Below, piece by piece: positions 21,111-30,449 of a stretch of DNA of 40,984 nucleotides. The notes beneath the pieces were generated by a model, which did no database searches, was not told the origin of the DNA, and worked only from the letters and a program-made list of their open reading frames with translations. Source of the DNA: Idiomarinaceae bacterium (GTDB taxonomy: Bacteria > Pseudomonadota > Gammaproteobacteria > Enterobacterales > Alteromonadaceae); the NCBI GenBank assembly GCA_002685255.1, contig NYWU01000013.1, positions 1 to 40,984 on the forward strand, in the 5' to 3' direction. Position 1 is the stretch's first letter; every line of letters starts with the position of its first letter. Made by a program: the position numbers and the translations under genes.

Positions 21111-21896
21111 ATGCAACTTTCTTTATATCAAGTTGATGCCTTTACAGAAACCGTCTTTGGTGGTAACCCCGCGGCGGTGGTGCCGCTATTAGATCAGCGA
21201 TTACCCGATAAAGAACTTCAGAGCATAGCAGAAGAGAATAACCTGTCGGAAACCGCATTTCTCTTATCAACATTAGGGCATGACGAATTTGATTTACGTT
21301 GGTTTACGCCGGCTGCTGAGGTTGACCTGTGTGGGCATGCGACGTTAGCCGCCGCGTTTGTGGTATTTAATCACCTGCGTCCGGATATTTCGGAAGTACG
21401 TTTTAACACGCGGAGCGGCACTTTAACCGTTACTCAAACTTCATCTGGAATGATGATGGACTTTCCTGCTACGCAACCCCAGTCCATTGCAACAGATCCT
21501 GTTGTTAGCCTCGGCCTAGGCTGCGAACCGCAAGAGTTACTACTTGGCTTTGACCATATTGCGGTGTTGGAGAGTGTCGAACAGGTGCGTGCTTTATCAC
21601 CCGATTATAACGAATTAAAGAAGCTTGATTCTCGTGGTGTGGTCGTCACCGCGGCTGATGGAGACGGTTTCGTGAGTCGATGCTTTTTTCCAAAGTTAAA
21701 CGTTAATGAGGATCCGGTAACAGGTTCCGCTCACTGCCAACTCGCGCCACTTTGGAGTGGTCGCTTGCAAAAATCTTGCGTAACGGGAAGACAGTTATCA
21801 GCTCGCGGTGGACGTATTATCTGTGAGGTTGAGGGTGATCGCGTGAAGCTTTTTGGACAGGCCGTTGAATATTTGCGAGGAACGATCACGATTTAG
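21111..21896 (+). CDS. PhzF-family isomerase/epimerase-like protein
   Basis: 261-aa member of the PhzF family (diaminopimelate-epimerase fold). Conserved text: YQVDAFTETVFGGNPAAVV, IAEENNLSETAFLL with the catalytic Glu at residue 47 (Glu45 in PhzF), RWFTPAAEVDLCGHATLA, and NEDPVTGSAHC in the second half. Both halves of the pseudo-dimeric fold are present. There are no other phenazine genes nearby, so it is one of the many stand-alone PhzF-like enzymes with unknown small-molecule substrate. AAGGA precedes the ATG. The upstream gap contains the short dyad ATAGGT / ACCTAT (21067-21082). Confidence 0.88.
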   Translation: MQLSLYQVDAFTETVFGGNPAAVVPLLDQRLPDKELQSIAEENNLSETAFLLSTLGHDEFDLRWFTPAAEVDLCGHATLAAAFVVFNHLRPDISEVRFNTRSGTLTVTQTSSGMMMDFPATQPQSIATDPVVSLGLGCEPQELLLGFDHIAVLESVEQVRALSPDYNELKKLDSRGVVVTAADGDGFVSRCFFPKLNVNEDPVTGSAHCQLAPLWSGRLQKSCVTGRQLSARGGRIICEVEGDRVKLFGQAVEYLRGTITI

Positions 21897-21905
21897 TGGT
21901 TGGAC

Positions 21906-21950
21906 CATGCTTAAATAACACGTTATAACAGAGGGTATACATTAAGCATG
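21906..21950. repeat. 9-bp inverted repeat with long loop
   Basis: CATGCTTAA (21906-21914) and TTAAGCATG (21942-21950) are perfect inverted repeats with a 27-nt loop, 10 nt past the PhzF-like stop. It could be an operator or a weak 3' stem. The rest of the 165-nt gap to the acylase gene is AT-rich with no confident promoter. Confidence 0.35.
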
Positions 21951-22061
21951 TATTTTACATTAGTTTAAAAAATGTGCTGATGATTTAGACTAATCACATG
22001 CGAATAAAGCAGTCTCGCTAATGTGGCAATAACAATAACTTAAATTCACAAGGAAAGCGCG

Positions 22062-24605
22062 ATGAGAACCTATAAAACCTCACTGCTCTACCGAGCTATG
22101 CTAATTGCGGGCGTGGTCGCACTGGGCGGTTGTAACTTTAGTAATGAAGTTGCTGAGTACCAAGCTCCCGAGCCACCACCCGAGCCCGATTATAGTAGCC
22201 CACTACCTGATCAAGAGCCGTTATCTACGTTCGACGACGATGATGAGCTCAGCGCAGATATTCGTTGGACTACCTACGGTGTTCCTTACGTCAAAGCGGA
22301 CAACTTAGAAAGTTTAGGTTTTGGTGTGGGTTTTGCGTTTGCTAAAGACAATATTTGTATTTTAGCTGACCAAATCGTGAAGTTTAATTCACAACGGTCA
22401 ATGTACTTTGGACCGCACAATCCAATTGGTTCAAGTAACAATCAAAACTTGATTGACGATTTTGGATTTCTTGCGCTAGGAATCCGCCAAAATGCAGAGC
22501 AAGGGTTCGATACACTCAGTGAAGAGTCACAAGCTCTGCTCACCGGTTACGCCGCGGGCTATAACCAGTACCTCAGTGAAACAGGGGTAAATAACATCGA
22601 CCCAACGTGTGCTGGGCAACCTTTTGTACAAGAGATTACGCCAGTTGATTTGCTTACTTATGCTCAGGGGGTCGCGTTACTACCGGGTGCGAGCAACTTT
22701 ACTGGGGCTGTTTTTGTGGCAGCGCCACCTAATGAAAACTATATGCCACAACCTGTCGCTGCAAATCAGCAAGCGATGACGTTGGACCCTGTTCACATTG
22801 AAATGCCAGAGCCAAACCCAACTGAAATGGGATCAAATGGCTGGGCGATCGGGTCGGAATTATCGGCAACCGGTCACGGCATGGTATTGGCGAACCCGCA
22901 CTTTCCACATACTGGCAATCAGCGGTTTTGGCAGTTTGGAACGGAAATTCCTGGTGAGCTAAAAGTGGTAGGTGGCTCGCTATCAGGTATGCCCGGTATC
23001 GTAAACATCGGCTTTAATGATCATGTTGCGTGGACACACACGTTCTCCACTGCGAATCGCTTCGTTGTTCATCAGTTGGCGTTGGATCCAGAGGATGAAA
23101 CAGGCACTCATTACATGGTTGATGGTGAGTCTGTCCCTATGACGACAAAAACGCACCAAATCCAAGTGAACACGGGGAGCGGTTTAATTACGCTGGAAAA
23201 AACCAGTTATCACAGTGAGTTTGGTACCATTATTAAAGTACCTAATTCGCCGTTGACGTGGGGCACAGACCCTTACGGAAAGGACGTCGCCTACGCCATT
23301 TATGATGCCAACCTACCGAACTTTGAGATTTTTGATCATTGGTTGGCAATGAATCGAGCACGTAATATCGAGGAATATCGTCAATCGTTTGTCGATTACA
23401 CCGGTACGGTATTCAACAACGCCATGGCAGCCGATGAAGATGGCGACGTGTTCTTTACGGACGGCTCGTCTGTTCCTAACTTAAGTGATGAGACCATTGC
23501 GCAATGGCAAGGGAATGCTGTGTTACAAGGGATCAGTTCGTCTGCGGGCTTCCCTGTGGTGCCAGGCACCTCAGCAAGTCACAAAGCCGATGGCAAGATG
23601 CCATTTAGTAAAGCGCCACAATTATTGCGCAACGACTTTGTACAAAACTCGAATGATAGCTTCTGGCTAACTAACCCGAACAACCCAATTGAAAACGTAT
23701 CGCCGCTATGGGGACCGATTGGTAATCAACAGTCTTTGCGCTCGCGCTTAGGGCAAAAGATGTTGGCTGAAGGTGGTTCGGTTGATGGACTATTTAGTCG
23801 TGAAGATATTGCCAACAAACTGTTAAGTAACCGTGGCTTCTTGGCTGAGGCAATCCTGGATGACCTTGTAGCACTGTGTACGGCACAAGGTGAAAGCCCC
23901 GTTAATACGGCCGCTGGCGCTATGAGTGTTAAGCCGGGTTGTGATGTTCTTGCACAATGGGATGGCACAATGAATAAAGAAAGTGTCGGCGCGGTGTTGT
24001 TCCGAGAGTTTGCCTCGGAATGGTCGCGCAATCCGCAGTGGCAAGTGCCTTATGATGCCTCGCAACCGCTGACAACCCCCAGCGGTTTGAAGAAATCAAC
24101 AGCGGCCTTGACGCTATTGGGCAATGCTATGGCGCGTATTCAGTCGGTGGGTCTATCGATCGATGCACCGTTAGGTGAGGTTCAATTTGTTGAGCGTGCA
24201 CTGCCTAACGGAACGCCAAGTGGTAACCGTTTGCCTTGGGCGGGGGCTAATAACATTGAAGGTGGTTTCAACGTGTTCCGCGCGAATACAGGCTCAGATG
24301 GTACGATTTATCCACGCTTGATTTATCCTCAGGCGGAAGGCTCAAACCTCGCTGCGAACGGCGCAGGGTATCATATTAGCTATGGTTCGAGCTGGATGTT
24401 CACCATGGAGTTCACAGAGGATGGTCCGCAGGCTCAGGGTTTATTGAGTTATTCCCAGTCGCGCAATATTTTATCGGATCATTATCTCGATCAGACTCAG
24501 CTGTACTCACAGGAGCCACAGTTGCGCCCGATTTGGTTTGATGATGCCGATATTGATGACAACGTCATCGAAGAGCGCACCATCACTCAGTCGCAGGCAA
24601 ATTAA
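22062..24605 (+). CDS. Penicillin acylase family (S45) Ntn-hydrolase lipoprotein, AHL-acylase-like
   Basis: 847-aa precursor of an N-terminal-nucleophile amidohydrolase. The N-terminus is a lipoprotein signal with lipobox LGGC (Cys24), then a Pro/acidic linker. The alpha chain shows RWTTYGVPYVKAD, GFAFAKDN. Autocleavage is expected between Gly257 and Ser258 (MGS-NGWAIG), making Ser258 the beta-chain nucleophile. His280 in NPH falls exactly at beta-23, as in PvdQ. WTHTFS (~324-329) and the NSNDSFW motif (529-535) supply the oxyanion/Asn part. By family this hydrolyses an amide bond to release an acyl chain; long-chain acyl-homoserine lactone or a related lipopeptide is the best guess. Unlike soluble PvdQ it appears membrane-anchored. 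It is transcribed alone and followed by a strong terminator. Confidence 0.88.
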   Translation: MRTYKTSLLYRAMLIAGVVALGGCNFSNEVAEYQAPEPPPEPDYSSPLPDQEPLSTFDDDDELSADIRWTTYGVPYVKADNLESLGFGVGFAFAKDNICILADQIVKFNSQRSMYFGPHNPIGSSNNQNLIDDFGFLALGIRQNAEQGFDTLSEESQALLTGYAAGYNQYLSETGVNNIDPTCAGQPFVQEITPVDLLTYAQGVALLPGASNFTGAVFVAAPPNENYMPQPVAANQQAMTLDPVHIEMPEPNPTEMGSNGWAIGSELSATGHGMVLANPHFPHTGNQRFWQFGTEIPGELKVVGGSLSGMPGIVNIGFNDHVAWTHTFSTANRFVVHQLALDPEDETGTHYMVDGESVPMTTKTHQIQVNTGSGLITLEKTSYHSEFGTIIKVPNSPLTWGTDPYGKDVAYAIYDANLPNFEIFDHWLAMNRARNIEEYRQSFVDYTGTVFNNAMAADEDGDVFFTDGSSVPNLSDETIAQWQGNAVLQGISSSAGFPVVPGTSASHKADGKMPFSKAPQLLRNDFVQNSNDSFWLTNPNNPIENVSPLWGPIGNQQSLRSRLGQKMLAEGGSVDGLFSREDIANKLLSNRGFLAEAILDDLVALCTAQGESPVNTAAGAMSVKPGCDVLAQWDGTMNKESVGAVLFREFASEWSRNPQWQVPYDASQPLTTPSGLKKSTAALTLLGNAMARIQSVGLSIDAPLGEVQFVERALPNGTPSGNRLPWAGANNIEGGFNVFRANTGSDGTIYPRLIYPQAEGSNLAANGAGYHISYGSSWMFTMEFTEDGPQAQGLLSYSQSRNILSDHYLDQTQLYSQEPQLRPIWFDDADIDDNVIEERTITQSQAN

Positions 24606-24617
24606 AGTGACATCGCA

Positions 24618-24650
24618 AGACCCCAGCTTCGGCTGGGGTTTCTTTTTTCT
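24618..24650 (+). terminator. Rho-independent terminator after the acylase gene
   Basis: Stem CCCCAGC (24621-24627) / GCTGGGG (24632-24638) with the extra-stable TTCG tetraloop, followed by TTTCTTTTTT. Confidence 0.93.
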
Positions 24651-24654
24651 GTCA

Positions 24655-24683
24655 CTGACAATATCGCTTATAAAGCGTATACT
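24655..24683 (+). promoter_or_regulatory. Sigma-70 promoter of rnr operon
   Basis: CTGACA (24655-24660), 17-bp spacer and TATACT (24678-24683). The spacer contains the dyad CGCTT-ATA-AAGCG (24665-24677). The rnr start is 46 nt downstream. Confidence 0.75.
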
Positions 24684-24728
24684 GCATGCATAGTAGCCGA
24701 TATTTACTTTCAACTTAAAAGAGATCTT

Positions 24729-27086
24729 ATGTCAGAAACAGATTCGAACGACCAACACACCCCAACCTATGAGGTTGAAATACCAAGCAGGGAAGAGTTG
24801 CTTGAGTTGGTACAGAAGCAGTCAAAGCCTGTTTCTTTTGATGAATTTGTAAGTTATTTCAAGCTCGATGATGAACGCCAACAAGTGGGCATCAAACGAC
24901 GCCTGCGGGCGATGGAGCGTGACGGTCAGCTAGTATATACCAAGGCCAATAGCTACGGATTACCGGATCGCATGCAATTGATCAAAGGGCGCATCATCGG
25001 TCACCGCGAAGGCTTTGGTTTTTGTCAGCCTGAAGAAGGTGGCGGTGATATCTTTATTCCTCATCACCAAATGTACTCGGTACTCCATGGTGATGTGGTG
25101 CTGGTTAAAGTGTCAGGCCAAGATCGCAAAGGCAAGCGCGAAGGTCGTGTGGTACGAGTAATCGAACAACGTGACAACAATATTGTTGGTCGCTACTTTG
25201 TCGATCATGACATGGGCATTGTAGTGCCCGACGACAGCCGTATCAATCAAGACATCCTGATCCCCCCGCAGGCAAATGCGGGTGCACGTCATGGTCAGTT
25301 GGTGGTGGTTAAAATTACGCGACGGCCAAATAAACGCACCAGTCCGATTGGTGAAATTACTGAAATTCTAGGCGATCATATGGCGCCAGGAATGGAAATT
25401 GAAGTCGCTATTCGTGAGCATGATATTCCTAACGAATGGCCTGAAGGGTTAGATCAAGAACTCAGTAAAATAGCTGATGAAGTACCCAAGCAAGCGTACG
25501 AAGGCCGAGTCGATTTACGCGACTTGCCACTGATTACTATTGATGGTGAAGACTCGCGCGATTTTGATGATGCTGTGTTAGCAATGCCCGAAGATGGCGG
25601 CTGGCGCTTATGGGTTGCCATTGCTGACGTATCTTACTACGTGAAGCCGAATACGGTGCTCGATCAAGAAGCTTGGAACCGAGGGAACTCGGTTTACTTT
25701 CCTAATAATGTGATTCCGATGCTACCGGAAAAGCTATCTAACGGTTTGTGTTCGCTCAATCCTAATGTCGATCGACTGTGTATGGTTGCAGAAATCGACG
25801 TAGGACCGCGCGGCAAGTTGAAGTCATCGCGTTTTTATCCGGCCGTGATGAATAGCCACGCGCGTCTCACCTACACTAAGGTCAAGCAAATTTTAGAGGG
25901 TGATGTTGAACTACGTGAGCAATACAAAGATGTATTGGGCAATATTGAATCATTGCACAGTTTATATAAGGCGCTAGCTTCCGTGCGCAAAAAGCGTTCT
26001 GCAATCGAGTTTGATACTCAAGAAGTGCGTTTCATATTCAACGCGCAACGCAAAATTGAACGGATTGAGCCCGTCAAACGCAATGTGGCGCACAAAATTA
26101 TCGAAGAATGCATGATCGCCGCCAATGTGGCAGCCGCTAAGTTGGTTGAGTCTGACGATGATATTAATGCGTTATTCCGAGTCCATGAGCCGCCGGCCGA
26201 CGAACGTTTAACTAATTTTCGCAGTTTCTTAGGTGAGTTAGGACTTGAATTGGGTGGTGGTGAAGAACCTACGCCAACGGACTTTGGTAAATTATTGTCG
26301 GAAGTCGAAGAGCGACCCGATCGAGAGCTTATCGAGACAATGTTGTTGCGTTCTATGCAACAGGCGGTTTACCAGCCCGATAACGTTGGCCACTTTGGCT
26401 TAGCGTTGAAATCTTATTCACACTTTACCTCCCCGATAAGGCGCTATCCTGACTTGATTTTGCATCGTGCGATAAAAGCTATTTTGAAGCGCCGGGGTGA
26501 ATACAAAGGCGCGCTAACAGGAGCATGGTCATATGATGACACCGGTCTTGATGACTTGGGTGTACATTGCAGCCATACCGAACGACGTGCTGATGATGCG
26601 ACGCGACAAGTTGATGAGTGGTTAAAATGTGAATTTATGCAAGATCACATTGGCTCAAGTTTCTCGGGTGTTATCGCCGCAGTGACAAATTTTGGTTTAT
26701 TTGTGCGGCTTGATGAGTATCAAATCGATGGGCTCGTGCATATTAGTAATTTAGGCGACGATTACTATCAGTTTGATAATACCAAAAATATGCTGATTGG
26801 CGAAAATAGCCACCGCGTGTTTAGGTTAGGCGATAAAGTGGATGTGCGGGTTAAACAAGTCAATTTGGATGACCGTAAGATTGACCTTGAGTTGTTAAGT
26901 GCCGAGAGCCCTTCTGGCAAATCGCGTATGCCAAAAGGTCATAAAGGTCAGCAACGTAACTCGAAAAAGGGTGATAAAAATAACCGTGGCAAACGCTCCA
27001 ATAAGCGCAAGTCGTCAAACAAAAAGCCGTCAGGTCAAAAAAATAGCCGCGGTCAAGCAAGCAGTAAAGGACGTAATAAGTCATGA
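24729..27086 (+). CDS. rnr: Ribonuclease R
   Basis: Processive 3'-5' exoribonuclease able to degrade structured RNA; it acts in rRNA quality control, mRNA decay and tmRNA-linked decay. 785 aa (E. coli 813). Domains in order: N-terminal winged helix (~20-80), two cold-shock domains (~83-215), the RNB catalytic domain with Asp272, Asp278, Asp280 and Asp281 in IDGEDSRDFDDAV (the same numbers as in E. coli), S1 domain (~640-720), and a Lys/Arg/Ser/Gly-rich tail (~725-785). AAGAGATC precedes the ATG. The stop overlaps the rlmB start (ATGA), as expected for the conserved rnr-rlmB pair. Confidence 0.97.
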   Translation: MSETDSNDQHTPTYEVEIPSREELLELVQKQSKPVSFDEFVSYFKLDDERQQVGIKRRLRAMERDGQLVYTKANSYGLPDRMQLIKGRIIGHREGFGFCQPEEGGGDIFIPHHQMYSVLHGDVVLVKVSGQDRKGKREGRVVRVIEQRDNNIVGRYFVDHDMGIVVPDDSRINQDILIPPQANAGARHGQLVVVKITRRPNKRTSPIGEITEILGDHMAPGMEIEVAIREHDIPNEWPEGLDQELSKIADEVPKQAYEGRVDLRDLPLITIDGEDSRDFDDAVLAMPEDGGWRLWVAIADVSYYVKPNTVLDQEAWNRGNSVYFPNNVIPMLPEKLSNGLCSLNPNVDRLCMVAEIDVGPRGKLKSSRFYPAVMNSHARLTYTKVKQILEGDVELREQYKDVLGNIESLHSLYKALASVRKKRSAIEFDTQEVRFIFNAQRKIERIEPVKRNVAHKIIEECMIAANVAAAKLVESDDDINALFRVHEPPADERLTNFRSFLGELGLELGGGEEPTPTDFGKLLSEVEERPDRELIETMLLRSMQQAVYQPDNVGHFGLALKSYSHFTSPIRRYPDLILHRAIKAILKRRGEYKGALTGAWSYDDTGLDDLGVHCSHTERRADDATRQVDEWLKCEFMQDHIGSSFSGVIAAVTNFGLFVRLDEYQIDGLVHISNLGDDYYQFDNTKNMLIGENSHRVFRLGDKVDVRVKQVNLDDRKIDLELLSAESPSGKSRMPKGHKGQQRNSKKGDKNNRGKRSNKRKSSNKKPSGQKNSRGQASSKGRNKS

Positions 27087-27829
27087 GTCAAAAGGTTACA
27101 GTGTTTGGGTTGCATGCCGTTCGTTCCGTGCTTACGCAGCACCCGGAGCGACTCATTGAGCTATTTGTTTCTCGCGAACGACAAGATGCTTCCGTAGCGG
27201 AGGTCATCGGTCAAGCCGAGGCCATCGGCATTCGCCCACAATGGATTCCAAAGCAAGCGTTGGATAAACGCGCAGAGTTTGGTAACCATCAAGGGGTCGT
27301 TGCGACAATAAAAGCCACACCACCATTGAACGAGAATGACTTTTCGAGCTTGATAGAAAAAGCGGGAGGGCAGCCGTTATTCTTAGTCTTGGATAATGTC
27401 ACTGATCCACATAATTTAGGTGCATGCATGCGTACTGCAGATGCTGCTGGCGCGACTGCTGTCGTCGTACCTAAGGATAAGTCGGCACAGATTACACCGA
27501 CGGTTAGGAAAGTGGCTTGTGGCGCAGTCGACAACATTCCGTTGGTGGTTGTAACAAATCTGGCGCGTGCGCTACGTACGTTGCAAGAGCTCAATGTGTG
27601 GGTGATTGGTACAGCCGGTGAAGCCGAAAAGTCACTTTATCAGATAGACTTTAAAGGCCCTGTGGCGTTGGTCATGGGTGCTGAAGGTAAAGGTATGCGT
27701 CGTTTAACACGCGAAACCTGTGACGAGCTGGCATCTATTCCACTGGATGGTTCGGTAAGTAGCTTAAATGTCTCTGTTGCCAGTGGTGTTTGTCTTTTTG
27801 AAGCGGTGAGACAACGCAATGCCGATTAG
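27083..27829 (+). CDS. rlmB: 23S rRNA (guanosine-2251-2'-O)-methyltransferase
   Basis: SPOUT-fold methyltransferase that modifies G2251 in the P-loop of 23S rRNA using S-adenosylmethionine. 248 aa. The N-terminal substrate-binding domain (VFGLHAVRSVL) is followed by the three SpoU motifs: LDNVTDPHNLGACMRTADAAG, ALVMGAEGKGMRRL and IPLDGSVSSLNVSVASGV, the last two forming the knotted cofactor site. It overlaps rnr by 4 nt and the next gene by 11 nt. Confidence 0.96.
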   Translation: MSQKVTVFGLHAVRSVLTQHPERLIELFVSRERQDASVAEVIGQAEAIGIRPQWIPKQALDKRAEFGNHQGVVATIKATPPLNENDFSSLIEKAGGQPLFLVLDNVTDPHNLGACMRTADAAGATAVVVPKDKSAQITPTVRKVACGAVDNIPLVVVTNLARALRTLQELNVWVIGTAGEAEKSLYQIDFKGPVALVMGAEGKGMRRLTRETCDELASIPLDGSVSSLNVSVASGVCLFEAVRQRNAD

Positions 27830-28265
27830 TCGTCGTTTACTGCCTATTATTATTGCCTTGGCTCTTATCGGGTTACTTTTCCTTAGTTGGACGCCAAACT
27901 GGAATGAAACCACCTTCGTGCGCTCGACCAAGCCTTATGTCAGCATTAATTATGAATCGAAAACTGATGAAACAGTTGTAAATCAGGTTATTGAAGATTT
28001 GCGTAATCGGTTCGATGTGCGTCATGAATGGCACATCGAATCGCTCGAGAATGCTGAATACGCTATCCGTATCGAAGTGGCTAAAGTAGATGACTCGCTG
28101 ACCTTGCAAGCCGATATTAGTCAATCGGGTAGCCCGCTTGATAGAGTTCTCGTGCGGGGCCCTGAAGGCGTAAAAACTGAGTTAGCAGGACGCTTAGTAT
28201 CGTTGGTTACCGACGAAGTGAGCGCTGCCCATCAAGCCTCTCATCCTGAAGCGAGCGATTATTAA
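27819..28265 (+). CDS. Membrane-anchored protein of unknown function behind rlmB
   Basis: 148 aa. One N-terminal transmembrane helix (residues ~6-24, LLPIIIALALIGLLFLSW) preceded by Arg-Arg suggests a periplasm-facing anchored domain. The ~120-residue soluble part is acidic, with a regular alternation of strands and helices and no motif I recognise. It overlaps rlmB by 11 nt and has no separate promoter, so its expression is tied to rnr-rlmB. The start at 27819 is the only convincing ATG; the ribosome binding site is weak, in keeping with translational coupling. E. coli does not, to my memory, have this gene between rlmB and rpsF. Confidence 0.7.
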   Translation: MPISRRLLPIIIALALIGLLFLSWTPNWNETTFVRSTKPYVSINYESKTDETVVNQVIEDLRNRFDVRHEWHIESLENAEYAIRIEVAKVDDSLTLQADISQSGSPLDRVLVRGPEGVKTELAGRLVSLVTDEVSAAHQASHPEASDY

Positions 28266-28268
28266 TCA

Positions 28269-28297
28269 TTGCACTTTGCATGAAATTTAGTTAAACT
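28269..28297 (+). promoter_or_regulatory. Candidate promoter of rpsF operon
   Basis: TTGCAC (28269-28274), 17-bp spacer, and TAAACT (28292-28297), followed by the GC-rich CGCGCGGC. The match is moderate, but the GC-rich discriminator and position before ribosomal protein genes support it. Confidence 0.4.
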
Positions 28298-28301
28298 CGC
28301 G

Positions 28302-28329
28302 CGGCTCAAATCAGCCGTTTTATCTTTTT
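28302..28329 (+). terminator. Short hairpin with U-run (terminator or attenuator)
   Basis: CGGCT (28302-28306) pairs with AGCCG (28313-28317), 6-nt loop, followed by TTTTATCTTTTT. It may end the rnr-rlmB transcript or attenuate rpsF. Confidence 0.5.
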
Positions 28330-28403
28330 ATTTAGAGTATTCCTTGCTTCTATGTCAGTTTGGCTGAACTGAACAGAGGCTACTGAACCAAAAGGAAACA
28401 GTA
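28330..28403 (+). promoter_or_regulatory. rpsF leader, possible S6:S18 autoregulatory region
   Basis: The untranslated leader contains an inverted repeat TCAGTT / AACTGA (28355-28360 with 28367-28372). Many bacteria have an S6:S18-binding structure in this position. I cannot verify the conserved CCG bulge here, so the assignment rests mainly on position. Confidence 0.35.
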
Positions 28404-28751
28404 ATGCGTCATTACGAAATCGTATTTATGGTCCATCCAGACCAAAGCGAGCAAGTACCTGGCATGATCGAGCGCTACAGCGAAACGATCAAGCAAGGTG
28501 GTGGCCAGATCCATCGTCTAGAAGACTGGGGTCGCCGTCAACTAGCTTACCCAATCAACAAGCTTCATAAAGCGCACTACGTGTTGCTTAACATTGAAGC
28601 GAACGCAGAAGTTGTTGACGAGCTGGAAACAGCGTTCCGTTTCAACGACGCTGTTTTACGTAACCTTGTTATGCGTAAAAAAGAAGCGATCACTGAACCA
28701 TCTCCTTTAACTAAAAAGGAAGAGCGTAAAGGTGATAGCGAAGCCGCTTAA
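28404..28751 (+). CDS. rpsF: 30S ribosomal protein S6
   Basis: 115 aa; binds 16S rRNA in the platform as a heterodimer with S18. [21 protein letters not shown], the [21 protein letters not shown] block and [15 protein letters not shown] are standard S6 text. The C-terminal tail ([12 protein letters not shown]) is shorter than the Glu-rich tail in E. coli (131-135 aa). AAAAGGAA lies 6-8 nt before the ATG. First gene of rpsF-priB-rpsR-rplI. Confidence 0.97.
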   Translation: MRHYEIVFMVHPDQSEQVPGMIERYSETIKQGGGQIHRLEDWGRRQLAYPINKLHKAHYVLLNIEANAEVVDELETAFRFNDAVLRNLVMRKKEAITEPSPLTKKEERKGDSEAA

Positions 28752-28776
28752 TTGAGGTTTTGCTCCTTTAGCAACT

Positions 28777-29314
<538 letters not shown>

Positions 29315-29355
29315 GTTAGCACGGGCTCGGATACCAAGATTTAGAGGTAGCGAAA

Positions 29356-29808
29356 ATGAATGTCATCTTATTAGATAAGATCGCTAACCTAGGTAGCTTA
29401 GGCGACCAGGTTGCTGTTAAGTCAGGTTACGCGCGTAACTTCTTGTTCCCACAAGGTAAAGCGGTTCCTGCAACTAAAGAAAACGTTGAACTTTTTGAGC
29501 AACGTCGTGCTGACTACGAAGCTAAATTGGCAGACCAATTAGCTGCGGCTCAAGCACGCGCTGAGAAAGTTAATGCTTTGGAATCTGTTACTATCGCTTC
29601 TAAAGCGGGTGACGAAGGTAAACTATTTGGCTCTATCGGTACTCGCGATATCGCTGACGCAATCACTGCGGCAGGCGTTGAAGTGAAGAAGAGCGAAGTA
29701 CTTATGCCTAACGGCACTTTGCGTGAAGTAGGTGAGTTCGAACTCGAATTACATTTACACGCAGACGTTTATGCAAATATCACTGTTAAAGTGGTTCCAA
29801 CTGAGTAA
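29356..29808 (+). CDS. rplI: 50S ribosomal protein L9
   Basis: 150 aa with the L9 N-terminal RNA-binding domain ([38 protein letters not shown]), a long connecting helix (~40-75) and the C-terminal domain ([16 protein letters not shown]). E. coli L9 is 149 aa. GAGGTAGCG precedes the ATG. Last gene of the rpsF operon, followed by a strong terminator. Confidence 0.98.
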   Translation: MNVILLDKIANLGSLGDQVAVKSGYARNFLFPQGKAVPATKENVELFEQRRADYEAKLADQLAAAQARAEKVNALESVTIASKAGDEGKLFGSIGTRDIADAITAAGVEVKKSEVLMPNGTLREVGEFELELHLHADVYANITVKVVPTE

Positions 29809-29825
29809 TTATTGACTGAGTTGTG

Positions 29826-29857
29826 AAAAAAGCTGCCTTAGGGCAGCTTTTTTTTTT
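29826..29857 (+). terminator. Rho-independent terminator of rpsF operon
   Basis: AGCTGCC (29831-29837) / GGCAGCT (29842-29848), TTAG loop, A-tract before and a run of ten T after. Confidence 0.95.
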
Positions 29858-29939
29858 ACCTGCTTGTAAACCCAGGCTCGCGTTAACTCGACTTACTCTA
29901 TAAATTAGCTACTTAAACGTTTTTTTCAGGGAGAGGACA

Positions 29940-30449
29940 TTGTCAGACAGCAACGATATTGAGTTAGCTGCCAATGGCGATAAGCATGCGTTCAAGCGCT
30001 TATATGAGCGCCACGTACGTGGAGTCTATGGAATGGTGTTTAGGTTAACCGCGGATCGCTCACTGGCCGATGATTTGGTACAGGAGATCTTTGTTCAAGC
30101 TTGGCGTTCACTACCCAAATTTGATGGTCGTGCAAAGTTCTCTACGTGGCTATTTAGTCTTGCTAATAATGTGGGCATTACAGAAATGCGTAAAAAGTCA
30201 CGTTGGTTCAAACGTAATGAGCGAGCCGTTGAATATAATACGCAGGACGAGGCAGACAGTAGTGATATTGATTTAGGTGAGCTCGATAAGTTGATAATTC
30301 GCTTACCTGAGCAAACACGCCAAGTGTTTGTTCTACATGCGTTAGAGGACTATTCGCACCAGCAAATTGCTGACATGTTACACATTGCCGAAGGTACGAG
30401 TAAATCGCAGTTTTTTCGCGCTAAAAAAATGATGCAGGAGTGGTTATGA
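29940..30449 (+). CDS. ECF-family RNA polymerase sigma factor
   Basis: 169-aa extracytoplasmic-function sigma factor. Region 2 is residues ~20-85: FKRLYERHVRGVYGMVFRL, the core-binding LADDLVQEIFVQAWRSL, and RAKFSTWLFSLANN in the -10 recognition part. Region 4 is ~110-168 with the helix-turn-helix YSHQQIADMLHIAEGTSKSQ. The start is TTG at 29940, immediately after a GGGAGAGGA ribosome binding site; no ATG is available before region 2. The anti-sigma gene overlaps it by 4 nt (ATGA). Such pairs are normally released by envelope stress; what triggers this one is unknown. Confidence 0.92.
   Translation: MSDSNDIELAANGDKHAFKRLYERHVRGVYGMVFRLTADRSLADDLVQEIFVQAWRSLPKFDGRAKFSTWLFSLANNVGITEMRKKSRWFKRNERAVEYNTQDEADSSDIDLGELDKLIIRLPEQTRQVFVLHALEDYSHQQIADMLHIAEGTSKSQFFRAKKMMQEWL

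Noticed and set aside
21111-21896. Phenazine biosynthesis locus
   Set aside because: Only a PhzF-like enzyme is present; no other phz genes flank it, and stand-alone PhzF homologues are widespread.
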